Shown in pieces: positions 32,429-41,290 of a stretch of DNA of 44,131 bases. The stretch spans positions 1-44,131 of the IMG/VR virus record IMGVR_UViG_3300036790_000794; one strand, 5' to 3'. This DNA is from a virus. Numbering within the stretch: position 1 is the stretch's first letter; every line of letters starts with the position of its first letter. Under the pieces are notes generated by a model that did no database searches, was not told where the DNA came from, and saw nothing but the letters and a program-made list of their open reading frames with translations. The position numbers and the translations under genes were made by a program.

Positions 32429-35400
32429 ATGAAGAACCTGCTATTTATTTGCGCGGCGACACTTGCGGTTTCTGCGGCGGCGCAGACGCCGACTCCGCAG
32501 TACCAGCCCAAGATCCCTGGCCGCGGGCTGGATGTTTATCCCAACATGACGAGCCCGACTGGGTACAACGGGGACACTTCTTACTGCGGGACGTCGACGG
32601 CGCAGAGTGTTCTTGACTACGGTGCGGGGTATCCGGGGTGGATTTATAGCGACAATCCGCTTACGGCCGATCCTACGGTGAAGTGCCAGACGCCTTACCT
32701 GGATGACCCCACGTTGACTGCGCCGAGCCCTTCGCTGCCGATCAATTCAGCTGGGATCAACACGCTGAAGCCGGGCACTTACCAGTTTCCGGGCACGGTC
32801 AACGTGCCTTCATACCATATTTATCAGGGGCTGTTCGACTCGCAGGACAATACCAACACGACCAGCACCGCCGGCGTGGTGGTGGAACCAGCGACGACGG
32901 GCGCCAACACGTTTGCGCTGCAGCCACACGGGACGCAGGGCGGCAATGCGCTGATCAATCTTGGGTGCCCGCCGAGCACTACCGGCGGCTGCCTTGCGAT
33001 TGGCTCAGTGGTGCGCAGGCTATTCCTGAAAGGGCTGGGAGTACCGAGCCTTATCGGCGTTTCGAACTACTTCACGCAGCAATTCGGCAGCATCGACCAC
33101 AACCAGTTCGTAGGATTTGCCACGTGCATCCGGCTGGGCGGATACGGGACCGGCGGCGGCGCGCAGAACTTCAGCACCGTGTATCAGAACTCCTGCCAGC
33201 CGGAGATGCCGCAAGCGACGCCGGGTTCGGATCAAGCGATTGTGGTCTCGGGCGGCTATTACTCGCAGCAGCCTGCGATCACGGTTACAGGCACCTGCAC
33301 GGTGCTTCCGAGTCTTGCGGCGGACGGCACATTTCCGGGTGCCGTGACTGGTGTTCATGGCGTTGCGCCGAACTATTACGGGTACGGCTGCAGTTCGGTG
33401 ACGCTGACCGTTTCATCGACCTATGGCTCCGGGGCGATGCTGACGCCGATCTACGAGACGCAGCCGCAGATGCCGGGGATCTACGCCGACGGGCATTCGG
33501 CAGGCGGATCGATGGACGAGAATTCCGTGGTGGCCGGCTCCGGCGAGGTTATCCCATACGGCTTCAAGGTCGAGGCCGGCAACTGGCAAGTGCATCACGA
33601 TTACTGCGAGTCGGTGATTACCTGTTTCGGGCTCGGAGAGACTCAGACGAGCGGCATCAACGGCGTGCTGGTTGAGGGTATGCACACGCAGGCGGCTAAC
33701 TGGCCAGGCTTCGACATGATCGATGTCGGGACCGCTTCGGGCGGCAAGGTCGGACTCTTTGCGGCCGCGGATGAGGGCTCCGGAATGGCGTGGCTGGTTC
33801 GCGATCCCTATCACGGCGTGTTCATTCCTTCGATTCCAGCGGTGGGTCCGTCTTCAGGATGGGCGGGGAACGGCGGCCAGCTTGGGTTGTACGCCACTAC
33901 GCCGGGCGGACGGGTGCTGAGCACCGAGCCTCAAGTTACGTCGACTATTTCTATTGGCCCGACGGCTCCGAACTGCGGGTCCGGGTGCAGCTCGACTAAC
34001 TCGCCTGTGGCCTTTGTGCCTGCGAAGTTCGTGAACGGCGACTACCAGACGATGACCATCACGGATACCGATATTCCAGCGGGCATCTTCACCAACGTGG
34101 TTCCATCGGCGAGTTACCTTCAGGCTTCGACGGCGACCAAGCTTGGCGAGTCGCCGCTGATCCTCGATGGCGCCGGCACCGTTGGCGATTATGTGGTGCC
34201 GAGCACGACGACGGTGGCTCCTGCCGCGCCTGGCGGCGTTGCGCATGGCGCTGTGGGGCACGATTCAGGCTACTCGCCGAGCAATCCGCCGTTTACCAAC
34301 ATCACTACGCTGGGCACGATTCACGATGACAAGTCTTCAGGCAATGCGGTGGGATTTGTATCCGCGCCGAGCGGGATCTCCTGCACCCCGACCGGGAGCG
34401 GGCCGCTGACAGTGACGCTGACGTTTGCGTATGTGACGTCGGCGGATCAGACGATGAGCGCGACGGATGTGGTAACGGTGACCGGCGTGCCGGCCTACTT
34501 CAGCGAAGGCACCTACATTACCTGCTCGGGCTTCGCGTCGACGCCGACCGCCATCTACATCACGAGCGTGACGGGCGGGACGGCGCCGACGATCACGGCG
34601 AACTGCGGAAGCGATGGCGGGACGACGGGCCTCACTATCTCGGGCACCGGCGGGAGCGGCTATACGCTGCCGCCGACGGCTGTGTTTACCGGAGGCGGAT
34701 TTTCGACTGAGCCGACATTCAATTTCCATGTGAGCGGCGGGGCGATTACGGGCTGGGACATTGTTGGCCGTGGTGCTGGCTGCACGGGCAGCGCGACCGG
34801 GACGCTCACGAACAATGTGCGCACCACGGGGCGCATCGCGGTGAGCTACTCGACCAGCAGCGTCAAGATTTACGGCCAGGAGGGGGATGGAACGGTTCCA
34901 CCGGCGGCGGGGCAGATTGCGCCGAACATCGATGTGGACATCAAGACGTGGCCGGGGATCACCGTGGCGTCGGCTTACAACGATGTGCCGGATTTCGATT
35001 TCATTAACGAGACCTGGACGCTGGACCCGATCTACGCGTATAGCTCGACGACGGATACAGAAGGCTACAACTCTATCATCTACACGGGCACGGGCTCGCC
35101 GGTCACTTTGCCTCACCGGGCCGGATCGACTGCGATGACGGTGACGCCGAACACTACCTACACTTTTACAGGCAAGGTGGATGCGCGATATATCACGGCC
35201 GGAACCGCCTCGATCTACATCTGCGAGCCGGGGACCGGGTGCGCTACCTCGTACCTGATTGTCAACCAGACGAACGGGCAGACGGGGCTTATTGGCGGGA
35301 CGATTACCACGGGCTCCGGAGTCACCAGCCTGGAGTTCGACTATGTGCTCAATGCCGTGACGGTCAGCAGCGGGCAGAATGTGGTGTTCAGCCAGCCGCA

Positions 35401-36082
35401 GTTGAATGCCGGGCAGAATGCTTATCTCTACTGGGAGACGCTGCCGCCGAGCGTGCCGGCGCTGAAGACGAATGCGCTGAGTCATATTATTCCGGCGACA
35501 TCGGGGGGAGGGAGCGCCTTTGCGGGCGGCGTGGGCGCGAGCTACCAGGATGTGACGGAGATCGCGGCGCCGGCAGATCCGGCCTCGGGCAATGACCGGC
35601 TTTATACCGATAGCAGCACGCACAAGTTCGCGTGCCTCACGTCGGCCGGGGCGAGCTGTATGCCGAGCGGCAGCGGCAACGTGAATGCAGGCGCAGCGCT
35701 CGCGAACAATCAGCCGGTGAACGGCCAGGGCAGCGCGAATGCCGGCACGGGCTTTACGCCGACGACGGCTGGCACGATCACTGCCGGGAAGCTAGCCTGC
35801 TATACGGCCAGTAATACGGTCGGCAACTGCACGGGGACGCCCTCGGTGAACATCATCGGAGTGTTCAATTCTTCGACAACCTGGATCGCAAGCGGAGAGG
35901 CTTCGATCACGCTGGATGGCACGGTCAACGTGACGGCTGGAGATCTTCTCTGCGCTTCATCGACGGCCGGAGTTTCGCATGACAACGGCCTGGTGGCCTG
36001 CGCTACGGGTGAGTGGGTTGGCGTGGTGAAGACGACCGCGTCGAGTGTTTCATCGGCAACCGCTTTCATTGCACTGAGGTAA
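32429..36082 (+). CDS. Large secreted tail-region protein with signal peptide
   Basis: 1217 residues from ATG 32429 (GGAGGA upstream). It opens with MKNLLFICAATLAVSAAAQT, a Sec signal peptide with an AxA cleavage site, which is unusual for a virion protein. Residues 30-600 read as a beta-helix/pectate-lyase-like region with repeated short strands, followed by beta-sandwich segments. A conserved tail module (VTEIAAPADPASGNDRLYTD, FACLTSAGASCMPSG) and a C-terminal beta domain ending SSATAFIALR close it. It may be a tail spike or an exported adhesin. No catalytic motif is clear. Confidence 0.75.
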   Translation: MKNLLFICAATLAVSAAAQTPTPQYQPKIPGRGLDVYPNMTSPTGYNGDTSYCGTSTAQSVLDYGAGYPGWIYSDNPLTADPTVKCQTPYLDDPTLTAPSPSLPINSAGINTLKPGTYQFPGTVNVPSYHIYQGLFDSQDNTNTTSTAGVVVEPATTGANTFALQPHGTQGGNALINLGCPPSTTGGCLAIGSVVRRLFLKGLGVPSLIGVSNYFTQQFGSIDHNQFVGFATCIRLGGYGTGGGAQNFSTVYQNSCQPEMPQATPGSDQAIVVSGGYYSQQPAITVTGTCTVLPSLAADGTFPGAVTGVHGVAPNYYGYGCSSVTLTVSSTYGSGAMLTPIYETQPQMPGIYADGHSAGGSMDENSVVAGSGEVIPYGFKVEAGNWQVHHDYCESVITCFGLGETQTSGINGVLVEGMHTQAANWPGFDMIDVGTASGGKVGLFAAADEGSGMAWLVRDPYHGVFIPSIPAVGPSSGWAGNGGQLGLYATTPGGRVLSTEPQVTSTISIGPTAPNCGSGCSSTNSPVAFVPAKFVNGDYQTMTITDTDIPAGIFTNVVPSASYLQASTATKLGESPLILDGAGTVGDYVVPSTTTVAPAAPGGVAHGAVGHDSGYSPSNPPFTNITTLGTIHDDKSSGNAVGFVSAPSGISCTPTGSGPLTVTLTFAYVTSADQTMSATDVVTVTGVPAYFSEGTYITCSGFASTPTAIYITSVTGGTAPTITANCGSDGGTTGLTISGTGGSGYTLPPTAVFTGGGFSTEPTFNFHVSGGAITGWDIVGRGAGCTGSATGTLTNNVRTTGRIAVSYSTSSVKIYGQEGDGTVPPAAGQIAPNIDVDIKTWPGITVASAYNDVPDFDFINETWTLDPIYAYSSTTDTEGYNSIIYTGTGSPVTLPHRAGSTAMTVTPNTTYTFTGKVDARYITAGTASIYICEPGTGCATSYLIVNQTNGQTGLIGGTITTGSGVTSLEFDYVLNAVTVSSGQNVVFSQPQLNAGQNAYLYWETLPPSVPALKTNALSHIIPATSGGGSAFAGGVGASYQDVTEIAAPADPASGNDRLYTDSSTHKFACLTSAGASCMPSGSGNVNAGAALANNQPVNGQGSANAGTGFTPTTAGTITAGKLACYTASNTVGNCTGTPSVNIIGVFNSSTTWIASGEASITLDGTVNVTAGDLLCASSTAGVSHDNGLVACATGEWVGVVKTTASSVSSATAFIALR

Positions 36083-36086
36083 ACAA

Positions 36087-37469
36087 ATGAGAAAAGTAAT
36101 TCTGCTGTGCGGCCTGCTGATGCTGGCCGCGGTTGGGCATCTGCACGCCCAGACGGTGCAATGCCAGACGGCCTCGGGCGCTTGGGGTCCATGTCCCCTC
36201 AATGCGAGCGTTCAGCTATTCAGCGCGCAGGCGGCGACGGGCACGGCCACGTCGACGGCGCAGAAGGTCTATAACTTCTCGATGAACGGCGCGATTCTGA
36301 CGACGTTCGCCGGGATCACGGGATCTCCATCCGGGTGCACGGTGCAGATCAAGACCGGCGACTCGCTTGGCAACCTGGTGAACAACGGGTCAGCCATTTC
36401 AGAGACCGTTTCGAATGGGTCGACATACGGTGCCTTCGTATCTTCTACGGAGCCGCAGTCTGACGAGATCGAGGCGGTGTGGAGTTGTAGCACCACTTAT
36501 CCGAGCGCTGGCACAATCAGCCTGGAATATGTGCCCAGCACGGTCTCGGTACCGGTGGATTCGAACGGCTACCTGAAGGTGAACCTGGCGGCGAACTCTA
36601 ACGGCGCGATTGGGGTGACTGGGACTTTCTGGCAGGCGACACAGCCGGTGTCGGGAACTTTCTGGCAGACCACGCAGCCTGTCTCGATCGCTTCGCTGCC
36701 GGCGCTGCCTTCCAACCAATCGGTGAACATTGCGCAACTGCTGGGCTCGGCGCCGGGCGCGACGAATCCGTTTTATGCATGGCTGACGGATGGGACGAAC
36801 GCAGCGGGAGCTTTTGCCAACTACGGCACGTCGCCTGGCGCGGTGAAGGTTCCGGGGATGAATGCGTATGTGACCAACATACCAGCGGTAACGCAGTCTG
36901 GGAATTGGACGGCGCGGTCGGTAGGCAACGGCGGGGCGATCATGGATGCCGCCGCAGGAGCGGCCGCCGGAGCCAATTCGCTGCTGAGCGGTTGCGAATA
37001 TGTATCTTCTGCACCGACGCTTACCACTGGCGAGCAGGAGCCGTGCCTGATGGACGCGGCCGGCAATCACCTGGTGAACGTGAAGACGGCGCTTCCGGCG
37101 GGCACGAACAACGTGGGCGGCTTTATGCCAACGCCTACGACTTCATCGTCTCAGGCTACGGCAATCTGTTTGCTGGCGGCGAATACGACGGCTGCTTCGT
37201 GCAAGTCCGGGGCCGGAAATCTGTATGGGTTTTCGCTTTACAATCCGAACTCGACTTTGTGCGTGCTGCAGATCTTCAACACGTCGAGCGTGACGCTGGG
37301 CACGACGCAGGAGCTGCTAGACATCCCGGTGTTGCCGACGGGTGGCAATAATTACGCGTATGTTTTCCCGGTGAACTTCAGTGCGGATATTTACGTGGCT
37401 TCGACGACCGCGGCGCATGGCGCTTCAACCTGCTCGACCGGGATGCTGGTGAATCTCTTCTATGAATAA
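36087..37469 (+). CDS. Secreted beta-rich protein with GTFWQ repeats
   Basis: 460 residues. The N-terminus MRKVILLCGLLMLAAVGHLH followed by AQ is a Sec signal peptide. Residues 20-160 are beta-rich with paired Cys (CQTASGAWGPC). Two tandem repeats near residue 180, GTFWQATQPVS and GTFWQTTQPVS, precede a variable region. The C-terminus (CVLQIFNTSSVTLGT, YVFPVNFSADIYVAST) reads like a phage tail C-terminal domain. The gene starts 4 nt after the previous stop, so the four exported proteins form one unit. Confidence 0.7.
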   Translation: MRKVILLCGLLMLAAVGHLHAQTVQCQTASGAWGPCPLNASVQLFSAQAATGTATSTAQKVYNFSMNGAILTTFAGITGSPSGCTVQIKTGDSLGNLVNNGSAISETVSNGSTYGAFVSSTEPQSDEIEAVWSCSTTYPSAGTISLEYVPSTVSVPVDSNGYLKVNLAANSNGAIGVTGTFWQATQPVSGTFWQTTQPVSIASLPALPSNQSVNIAQLLGSAPGATNPFYAWLTDGTNAAGAFANYGTSPGAVKVPGMNAYVTNIPAVTQSGNWTARSVGNGGAIMDAAAGAAAGANSLLSGCEYVSSAPTLTTGEQEPCLMDAAGNHLVNVKTALPAGTNNVGGFMPTPTTSSSQATAICLLAANTTAASCKSGAGNLYGFSLYNPNSTLCVLQIFNTSSVTLGTTQELLDIPVLPTGGNNYAYVFPVNFSADIYVASTTAAHGASTCSTGMLVNLFYE

Positions 37470-39027
37470 GCTTGCGGCATTTCTCGCGGTTTTGATCTGC
37501 TGGCCGCTCATGGCCCAGGCCCCGAGCGAGCTATTGCTTGTAGGCCAGGGGGCGATGGTGGCGAGCGGCGCGCCGACAACCCCTACGTTTGTCTCTTCGG
37601 TTGGAGAGTCGAGCACGGCGCAATATCCGTCGAGCGGGGCGGCTGTCAAAACTTTCTACTTCACGCTGGCCCAGCCTGCGCAGGTCGGCGACTGTATCTT
37701 TGTCTATTCGACTACCGGCGCGAGCGCGGCCTTGACGGGCTGGGCCGCATCGGATGATGGCAGCAATACCTATAGCCTGCTGACCAGCGCGGTGGACACC
37801 ACGGACGGCGGAACGATTGCGATCTTCTCGGCGAAAGCGACGACAGCGGCGACCAAGGTCTCCGTCACCTGGACGAGCGCCGCGCAGATCTATGTCAGCG
37901 GCGGCGCTATGGTGTCGGCCGGCACGGGATCATCCTGCGCGGCCGATCAGAGCTGGAACAATGCGGCGACTTCGACGAGCACAACCGTGAACGCAGGCTC
38001 GGCCGGGAAGACGACATCGGCGAGCGGCGATCTGATGTTGATGTGCGCACTGGGCACACAGGGACTGACGGGACCGATCAGCGCGGGCTCGCAGACCAAT
38101 ATCACCTGGAAGATCGTGCCCGGCACACCGCAATACTACTTCCATTCCGGGTGCCAGTGGGGCATCTACAGCTCGACGGCTTCGATCAACCCATCGATGA
38201 CGTTTGGAACGGCCGACACTTATGTGGCCGTGGCTGTGGCCGTCAAAGCCGGCAGCGGCGGTGTGACGCCCTCGACGGGCAAGGTTCCCGTCTCGATAGG
38301 CCACTATGACATAAGCGGATGGACGGGGAACAACTGCAACACGCTGAATTGCACGGTCACTGAGCAGCTCGCGGTCCAAGCGGGCGGCGCGCTGGTTATC
38401 ACTGAATCCACTTACTGCGATTCGAGCAACAACGGTTACACGGTCAAGGGCATCACCTCGTCACCGTCGTACACGTGGACCAAGATCACCGGAACCTTTT
38501 ATACGGGCCAATGTCCGTCTTCCGGCTTCTCGGAGATGTGGTACGCGCTGGGGGTTGCGCCTACCTCGAATGTGACGCTCACGCTGACCATGAACGGGCC
38601 GGTGGGCGGAGCGACGGGAGAAGAGCCCGACGATCCCATGATCATCTACGACGTGCAGAACGTCACGGCGCTCGATACATCGGGCGTGGCCAGCGGGCAG
38701 CAGAGCTCTACGGGGAATCTTTCAACGGCGAGCTTAACGCCTTCGTCGAGCGGAGAATTTATTGTCGCTGTGCAATCGGAGGATTTCTGGGGCGTCGCCG
38801 GCGTTACGGGCGGTCTGACGAGCTTTCAGATGGGAAGCTGGCTGAATACATCGAGTCTGGATCAGTGCGACTATCCCACGCCTGGGTACACGCCGCCGAA
38901 CATTCCTGATGAGTGCAACGGCGCCGGCTGGGGAAACAACACTTCAACATCAACCTTCACCGCGACGTACACGACGAGTGGCATCGCGGCGCAGTACTGG
39001 GCTGCGGTGATTGCGGCATTCAAATGA
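37462..39027 (+). CDS. Secreted beta-rich protein, multiple Cys
   Basis: 521 residues, overlapping the upstream gene by 8 nt. The signal peptide is MNKLAAFLAVLICWPLMAQA. The mature protein consists of two similar beta-sandwich halves (first: FYFTLAQPAQVGDCIFVYST ... TKVSVTWTSAAQIYVSGGAM; second: SEMWYALGVAPTSNVTLTLT ... EFIVAVQSEDFWGV), each ending in a WAA/VAVAVK strand. Many Cys residues suggest disulfides formed outside the cytoplasm. It looks like a surface-binding protein; the receptor is unknown. Confidence 0.7.
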   Translation: MNKLAAFLAVLICWPLMAQAPSELLLVGQGAMVASGAPTTPTFVSSVGESSTAQYPSSGAAVKTFYFTLAQPAQVGDCIFVYSTTGASAALTGWAASDDGSNTYSLLTSAVDTTDGGTIAIFSAKATTAATKVSVTWTSAAQIYVSGGAMVSAGTGSSCAADQSWNNAATSTSTTVNAGSAGKTTSASGDLMLMCALGTQGLTGPISAGSQTNITWKIVPGTPQYYFHSGCQWGIYSSTASINPSMTFGTADTYVAVAVAVKAGSGGVTPSTGKVPVSIGHYDISGWTGNNCNTLNCTVTEQLAVQAGGALVITESTYCDSSNNGYTVKGITSSPSYTWTKITGTFYTGQCPSSGFSEMWYALGVAPTSNVTLTLTMNGPVGGATGEEPDDPMIIYDVQNVTALDTSGVASGQQSSTGNLSTASLTPSSSGEFIVAVQSEDFWGVAGVTGGLTSFQMGSWLNTSSLDQCDYPTPGYTPPNIPDECNGAGWGNNTSTSTFTATYTTSGIAAQYWAAVIAAFK

Positions 39028-39035
39028 GGAGGAAT

Positions 39036-39452
39036 ATGAAACGGATTGCGATTTTTGCTTTGATGATGGCGGCGGCTTCGCTGGCTGGAGCTGCTCAAAC
39101 GGTAACGCTGACCGGACCAACCGTGCAGAACGGGAGCATCACCTGGACCGCTGCGGCTGCTGTTTCTGGCGGCTGGGGTGGTTGCACCGCGGCGCAGGCC
39201 TGCGACTACTCAGTCTATGCGCTGAGAGGGGCGAGCTGCCCGGCCACGATCGTTGGGTCTGCGGGCTGGACGGAGGTGGCGCCGGCGGTGACGGGGACGA
39301 GCTTCACCGATGCGACGGAGGCGGCGGGGACCAGCGTTTCGTATGTGGTGTACACGACGCAGAGCGGAAATCAGAGCGGGCCTTCGAACTGCATCACGGT
39401 GGCTTACCCTTTCGACCCTGCCCCGCCAAGCAATGTTGCGGGACAGGGTTGA
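39036..39452 (+). CDS. Small secreted FnIII-like protein
   Basis: 138 residues; AGGAGG before ATG 39036. Signal peptide MKRIAIFALMMAAASLAGAA. The mature domain is a single fibronectin-III-like sandwich (QTVTLTGPTVQNGSITW, YSVYALRGASCP, VSYVVYTTQSGNQSGPSNC) with four Cys. It is the last of four consecutive exported proteins in the fibre region. It may act as an adhesive or decoy module; function not known. Confidence 0.65.
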   Translation: MKRIAIFALMMAAASLAGAAQTVTLTGPTVQNGSITWTAAAAVSGGWGGCTAAQACDYSVYALRGASCPATIVGSAGWTEVAPAVTGTSFTDATEAAGTSVSYVVYTTQSGNQSGPSNCITVAYPFDPAPPSNVAGQG

Positions 39453-39502
39453 TGGGATTGATCTGCCGACTGCTGAATTTGTTTTGACGGGAGGGCTCGA
39501 CG

Positions 39503-39793
39503 ATGGACCAGGCCGCGCTGCAGTTCCAGGAGCAGCTTCACAAGCAGAACCAGGAAAGGTTTCAGCGGATGGAGGACCTGCAGATCGAGCAGGTGGCCAC
39601 ACTGGCCCGTATCGAAGAGAACACCAAGCAGATTCCGCAGTTGACCCAAAGGGTTTCCGACCTCGAAAGGGTGAGGGATCGCATGACGGGGGCGCTTGCG
39701 GCCGTGGGGACTCTCGCCGCTTTGCTGGGAGCCGTCCTGGGGGCGGCGCTGACTGAGTTGGTTCACTGGATCGGTCAGAAGCTTATTCGTTAG
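39503..39793 (+). CDS. Holin-like coiled-coil/TM protein (XhlA-like)
   Basis: 96 residues; GGGAGGG before the ATG. A long Gln/Glu coiled coil (residues 5-60, QNQERFQRMEDLQIEQVATL ... TQRVSDLERVRDRM) is followed by one hydrophobic segment (about 63-85) and a short basic tail. This is the layout of XhlA/haemolysin-type holin accessory proteins of phage lysis cassettes. No lysozyme is found beside it. Confidence 0.6.
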   Translation: MDQAALQFQEQLHKQNQERFQRMEDLQIEQVATLARIEENTKQIPQLTQRVSDLERVRDRMTGALAAVGTLAALLGAVLGAALTELVHWIGQKLIR

Positions 39794-39878
39794 GTCTTGC
39801 GGCGCTCCATTGCGGGCGCTGGTTCAACTTCAACCAGGTAACAATCCGGGCGCGTGGCGCTCGCGAGGAGGCGTGTTT

Positions 39879-40733
39879 ATGTTTTCGAATATCTGGCAAC
39901 ATCCTAAGACTTCGGCGGCCGGGGTGCTGATCGCGATTGTTGCGATCGCCGGCGTGTTTTCACAGCAGGGCGTGACGCTGGGGAATGCGGGCACGGGAAC
40001 GGTGGTGGCGCTGGTGGCGGCTTGCGCTACGGCGCTGCTGGGGTTGCTGGCGCGGGATCCGCAAGTGCAGGGATCAGAGATCAGAGATCAGGGATCAGCC
40101 GGTACGCCGCAGAAGCTGGGCATGATTATGCTGGTTGCGATTCTTTGTGCGTGCTGGGCTGCTTCGCCGGCGAGGGCTCAGGCTGCAGCTCCGGCTGCTG
40201 CCAGCACCGGGTTTGTGGCGTCGACAGATGTGCTCGCGATTGGCGGCCCAAGCGGCTGGAGTGCCGGCAATCGCACGAACGAAGACTACGATCTTCTGGA
40301 ATTTGGGGCGACGAAATCAAACCGCTTGTTCCTTGAGGGCGTCGAGCTCCTGGCTCCGTCGGCCGGCTTCTCGATCTATGGCGGCGGCGTCAAGCTGCAG
40401 CCCGATATCTCGAGCATCCTGAAAAAGACCAACCTGCCGACGGGGAACTTTCTCGCGTTCCTCGATGGCTCGGTCGGCAACACGATCTATGCGACGGGAC
40501 CGAACCACGTGGGCGTGATCGTCGGCGGTGGGTTGCAGTACATCACAACCTCCACGATGACCTGGAACACTCTGCGCTTCGATGAGATCCTGGCGGGCGG
40601 CAAGCATTACCCGTCGCTGTCTACTGGCATTTCGCTCTACTTCGGCGGGACGCCGGCGTCGGCGGCGGCTTCGCCGAACGTGAAGCGATCGCTGCTGCGC
40701 AGGATTGCGACGGCCACGGCGGCGACGAAGTAA
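39879..40733 (+). CDS. Holin-like protein fused to a secreted protein across a heptad repeat
   Basis: 284 residues, GAGGAGG before ATG 39879. Residues 1-63 (SNIWQHPKTSAAGVLIAIVA ... VVALVAACATALLGLLARDP) form a two-span holin-like membrane protein. Residues 65-77 come from a 28-nt heptad repeat. At about residue 83 a second signal-peptide-like start (MIMLVAILCACWAASPARAQA) begins a beta-rich domain (FLEGVELLAPSAGFSIYGGG ... ISLYFGG) like an outer-membrane or exported protein. Two ancestral genes appear joined in frame by the repeat. Confidence 0.65.
   Translation: MFSNIWQHPKTSAAGVLIAIVAIAGVFSQQGVTLGNAGTGTVVALVAACATALLGLLARDPQVQGSEIRDQGSAGTPQKLGMIMLVAILCACWAASPARAQAAAPAAASTGFVASTDVLAIGGPSGWSAGNRTNEDYDLLEFGATKSNRLFLEGVELLAPSAGFSIYGGGVKLQPDISSILKKTNLPTGNFLAFLDGSVGNTIYATGPNHVGVIVGGGLQYITTSTMTWNTLRFDEILAGGKHYPSLSTGISLYFGGTPASAAASPNVKRSLLRRIATATAATK
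40071..40098 (+). repeat. 7-bp tandem repeat, 4 units, inside a CDS (RGATCAG)
   Basis: GGATCAG, AGATCAG, AGATCAG, GGATCAG: 28 nt, TCAG at 40074, 40081, 40088 and 40095. Because 28 is not a multiple of three, insertion here changes the downstream frame and can explain the gene fusion it bridges. Confidence 0.85.
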
Positions 40734-40737
40734 GCCG

Positions 40738-40986
40738 ATGGATGCGCAAGCTACTCGCGGGCCCGCGTGCGATGCGGACCTGAACTATCCGCACCCTGGC
40801 CAGGTCGTGATGACGGATGCAGGCGTTCTCTGCAACTGGGTCGCGCTCTGCCAGTGGTGCGGCGAGCTGTGGGCGCAGCACGACCATGCGACCGGCGCTT
40901 GCCCGAACCGCAATGAGCATGGGCTCAATCTCAGGTTCACGGTGCGGGGCTGGGTTGCGCAGGGATCGATCGGCGGCCCCTGGTGA
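40738..40986 (+). CDS. Small Cys/His-rich protein
   Basis: 82 residues, starting 4 nt after the upstream stop. Cys and His residues (CNWVALCQWCGELWAQHDH ... CPNRNEH) suggest a zinc-binding fold. The sequence has no signal peptide. The stop overlaps the next GTG. It is in the late region near the lysis and accessory genes, without a recognised family. Confidence 0.55.
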   Translation: MDAQATRGPACDADLNYPHPGQVVMTDAGVLCNWVALCQWCGELWAQHDHATGACPNRNEHGLNLRFTVRGWVAQGSIGGPW

Positions 40987-41261
40987 GCGCGCTGGGGTTT
41001 GTCGAGGAGATCTTCTCGCGGTACCAGGGAGGGCCTGGCAACGTTCGGCGCGTCACGCTGAGGCAACTTCTGAAGATCGAGGAGCTGATCAACGAGGGCT
41101 CGGACGCCGGCGCGGTGACGCGTGGCGCTCCGGGCTCTTTTCTTTGGAAGCCTGACGGCCGCTGGAAATATGTAGTCACGCGCGACCTGGTGGGGAACAA
41201 GCACACACTGACGCGGTTCGCGAAGATCATGGCGGATGGGATGCCCACGCTGTTTGGTTGA
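40983..41261 (+). CDS. Hypothetical phage accessory protein
   Basis: 92 residues, GTG start in a GTGA overlap. Basic/mixed charge, helix-strand pattern (VRRVTLRQLLKIEELINEGSDAG, then FLWKPDGRWKYVVTRD). No Cys, signal peptide or membrane segment. Placed just before the Acb2/Tad1-like gene, it could be another counter-defence or accessory gene, but this is only guilt by position. Confidence 0.5.
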   Translation: MSALGFVEEIFSRYQGGPGNVRRVTLRQLLKIEELINEGSDAGAVTRGAPGSFLWKPDGRWKYVVTRDLVGNKHTLTRFAKIMADGMPTLFG

Positions 41262-41290
41262 ACCGGCAACGGAGCTGTTGCGGAGGATTT

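Noticed and set aside
31635-39452. Diversity-generating retroelement, suspected because several head proteins resemble phage BPP-1
   Set aside because: No reverse transcriptase gene and no template/variable repeat pair is visible in the window.
39806-39835. Hairpin CTGGTT...AACCAG between the two holin-like genes as terminator
   Set aside because: Short stem, no U-tract; the next gene has its own ribosome site and probably shares the transcript.
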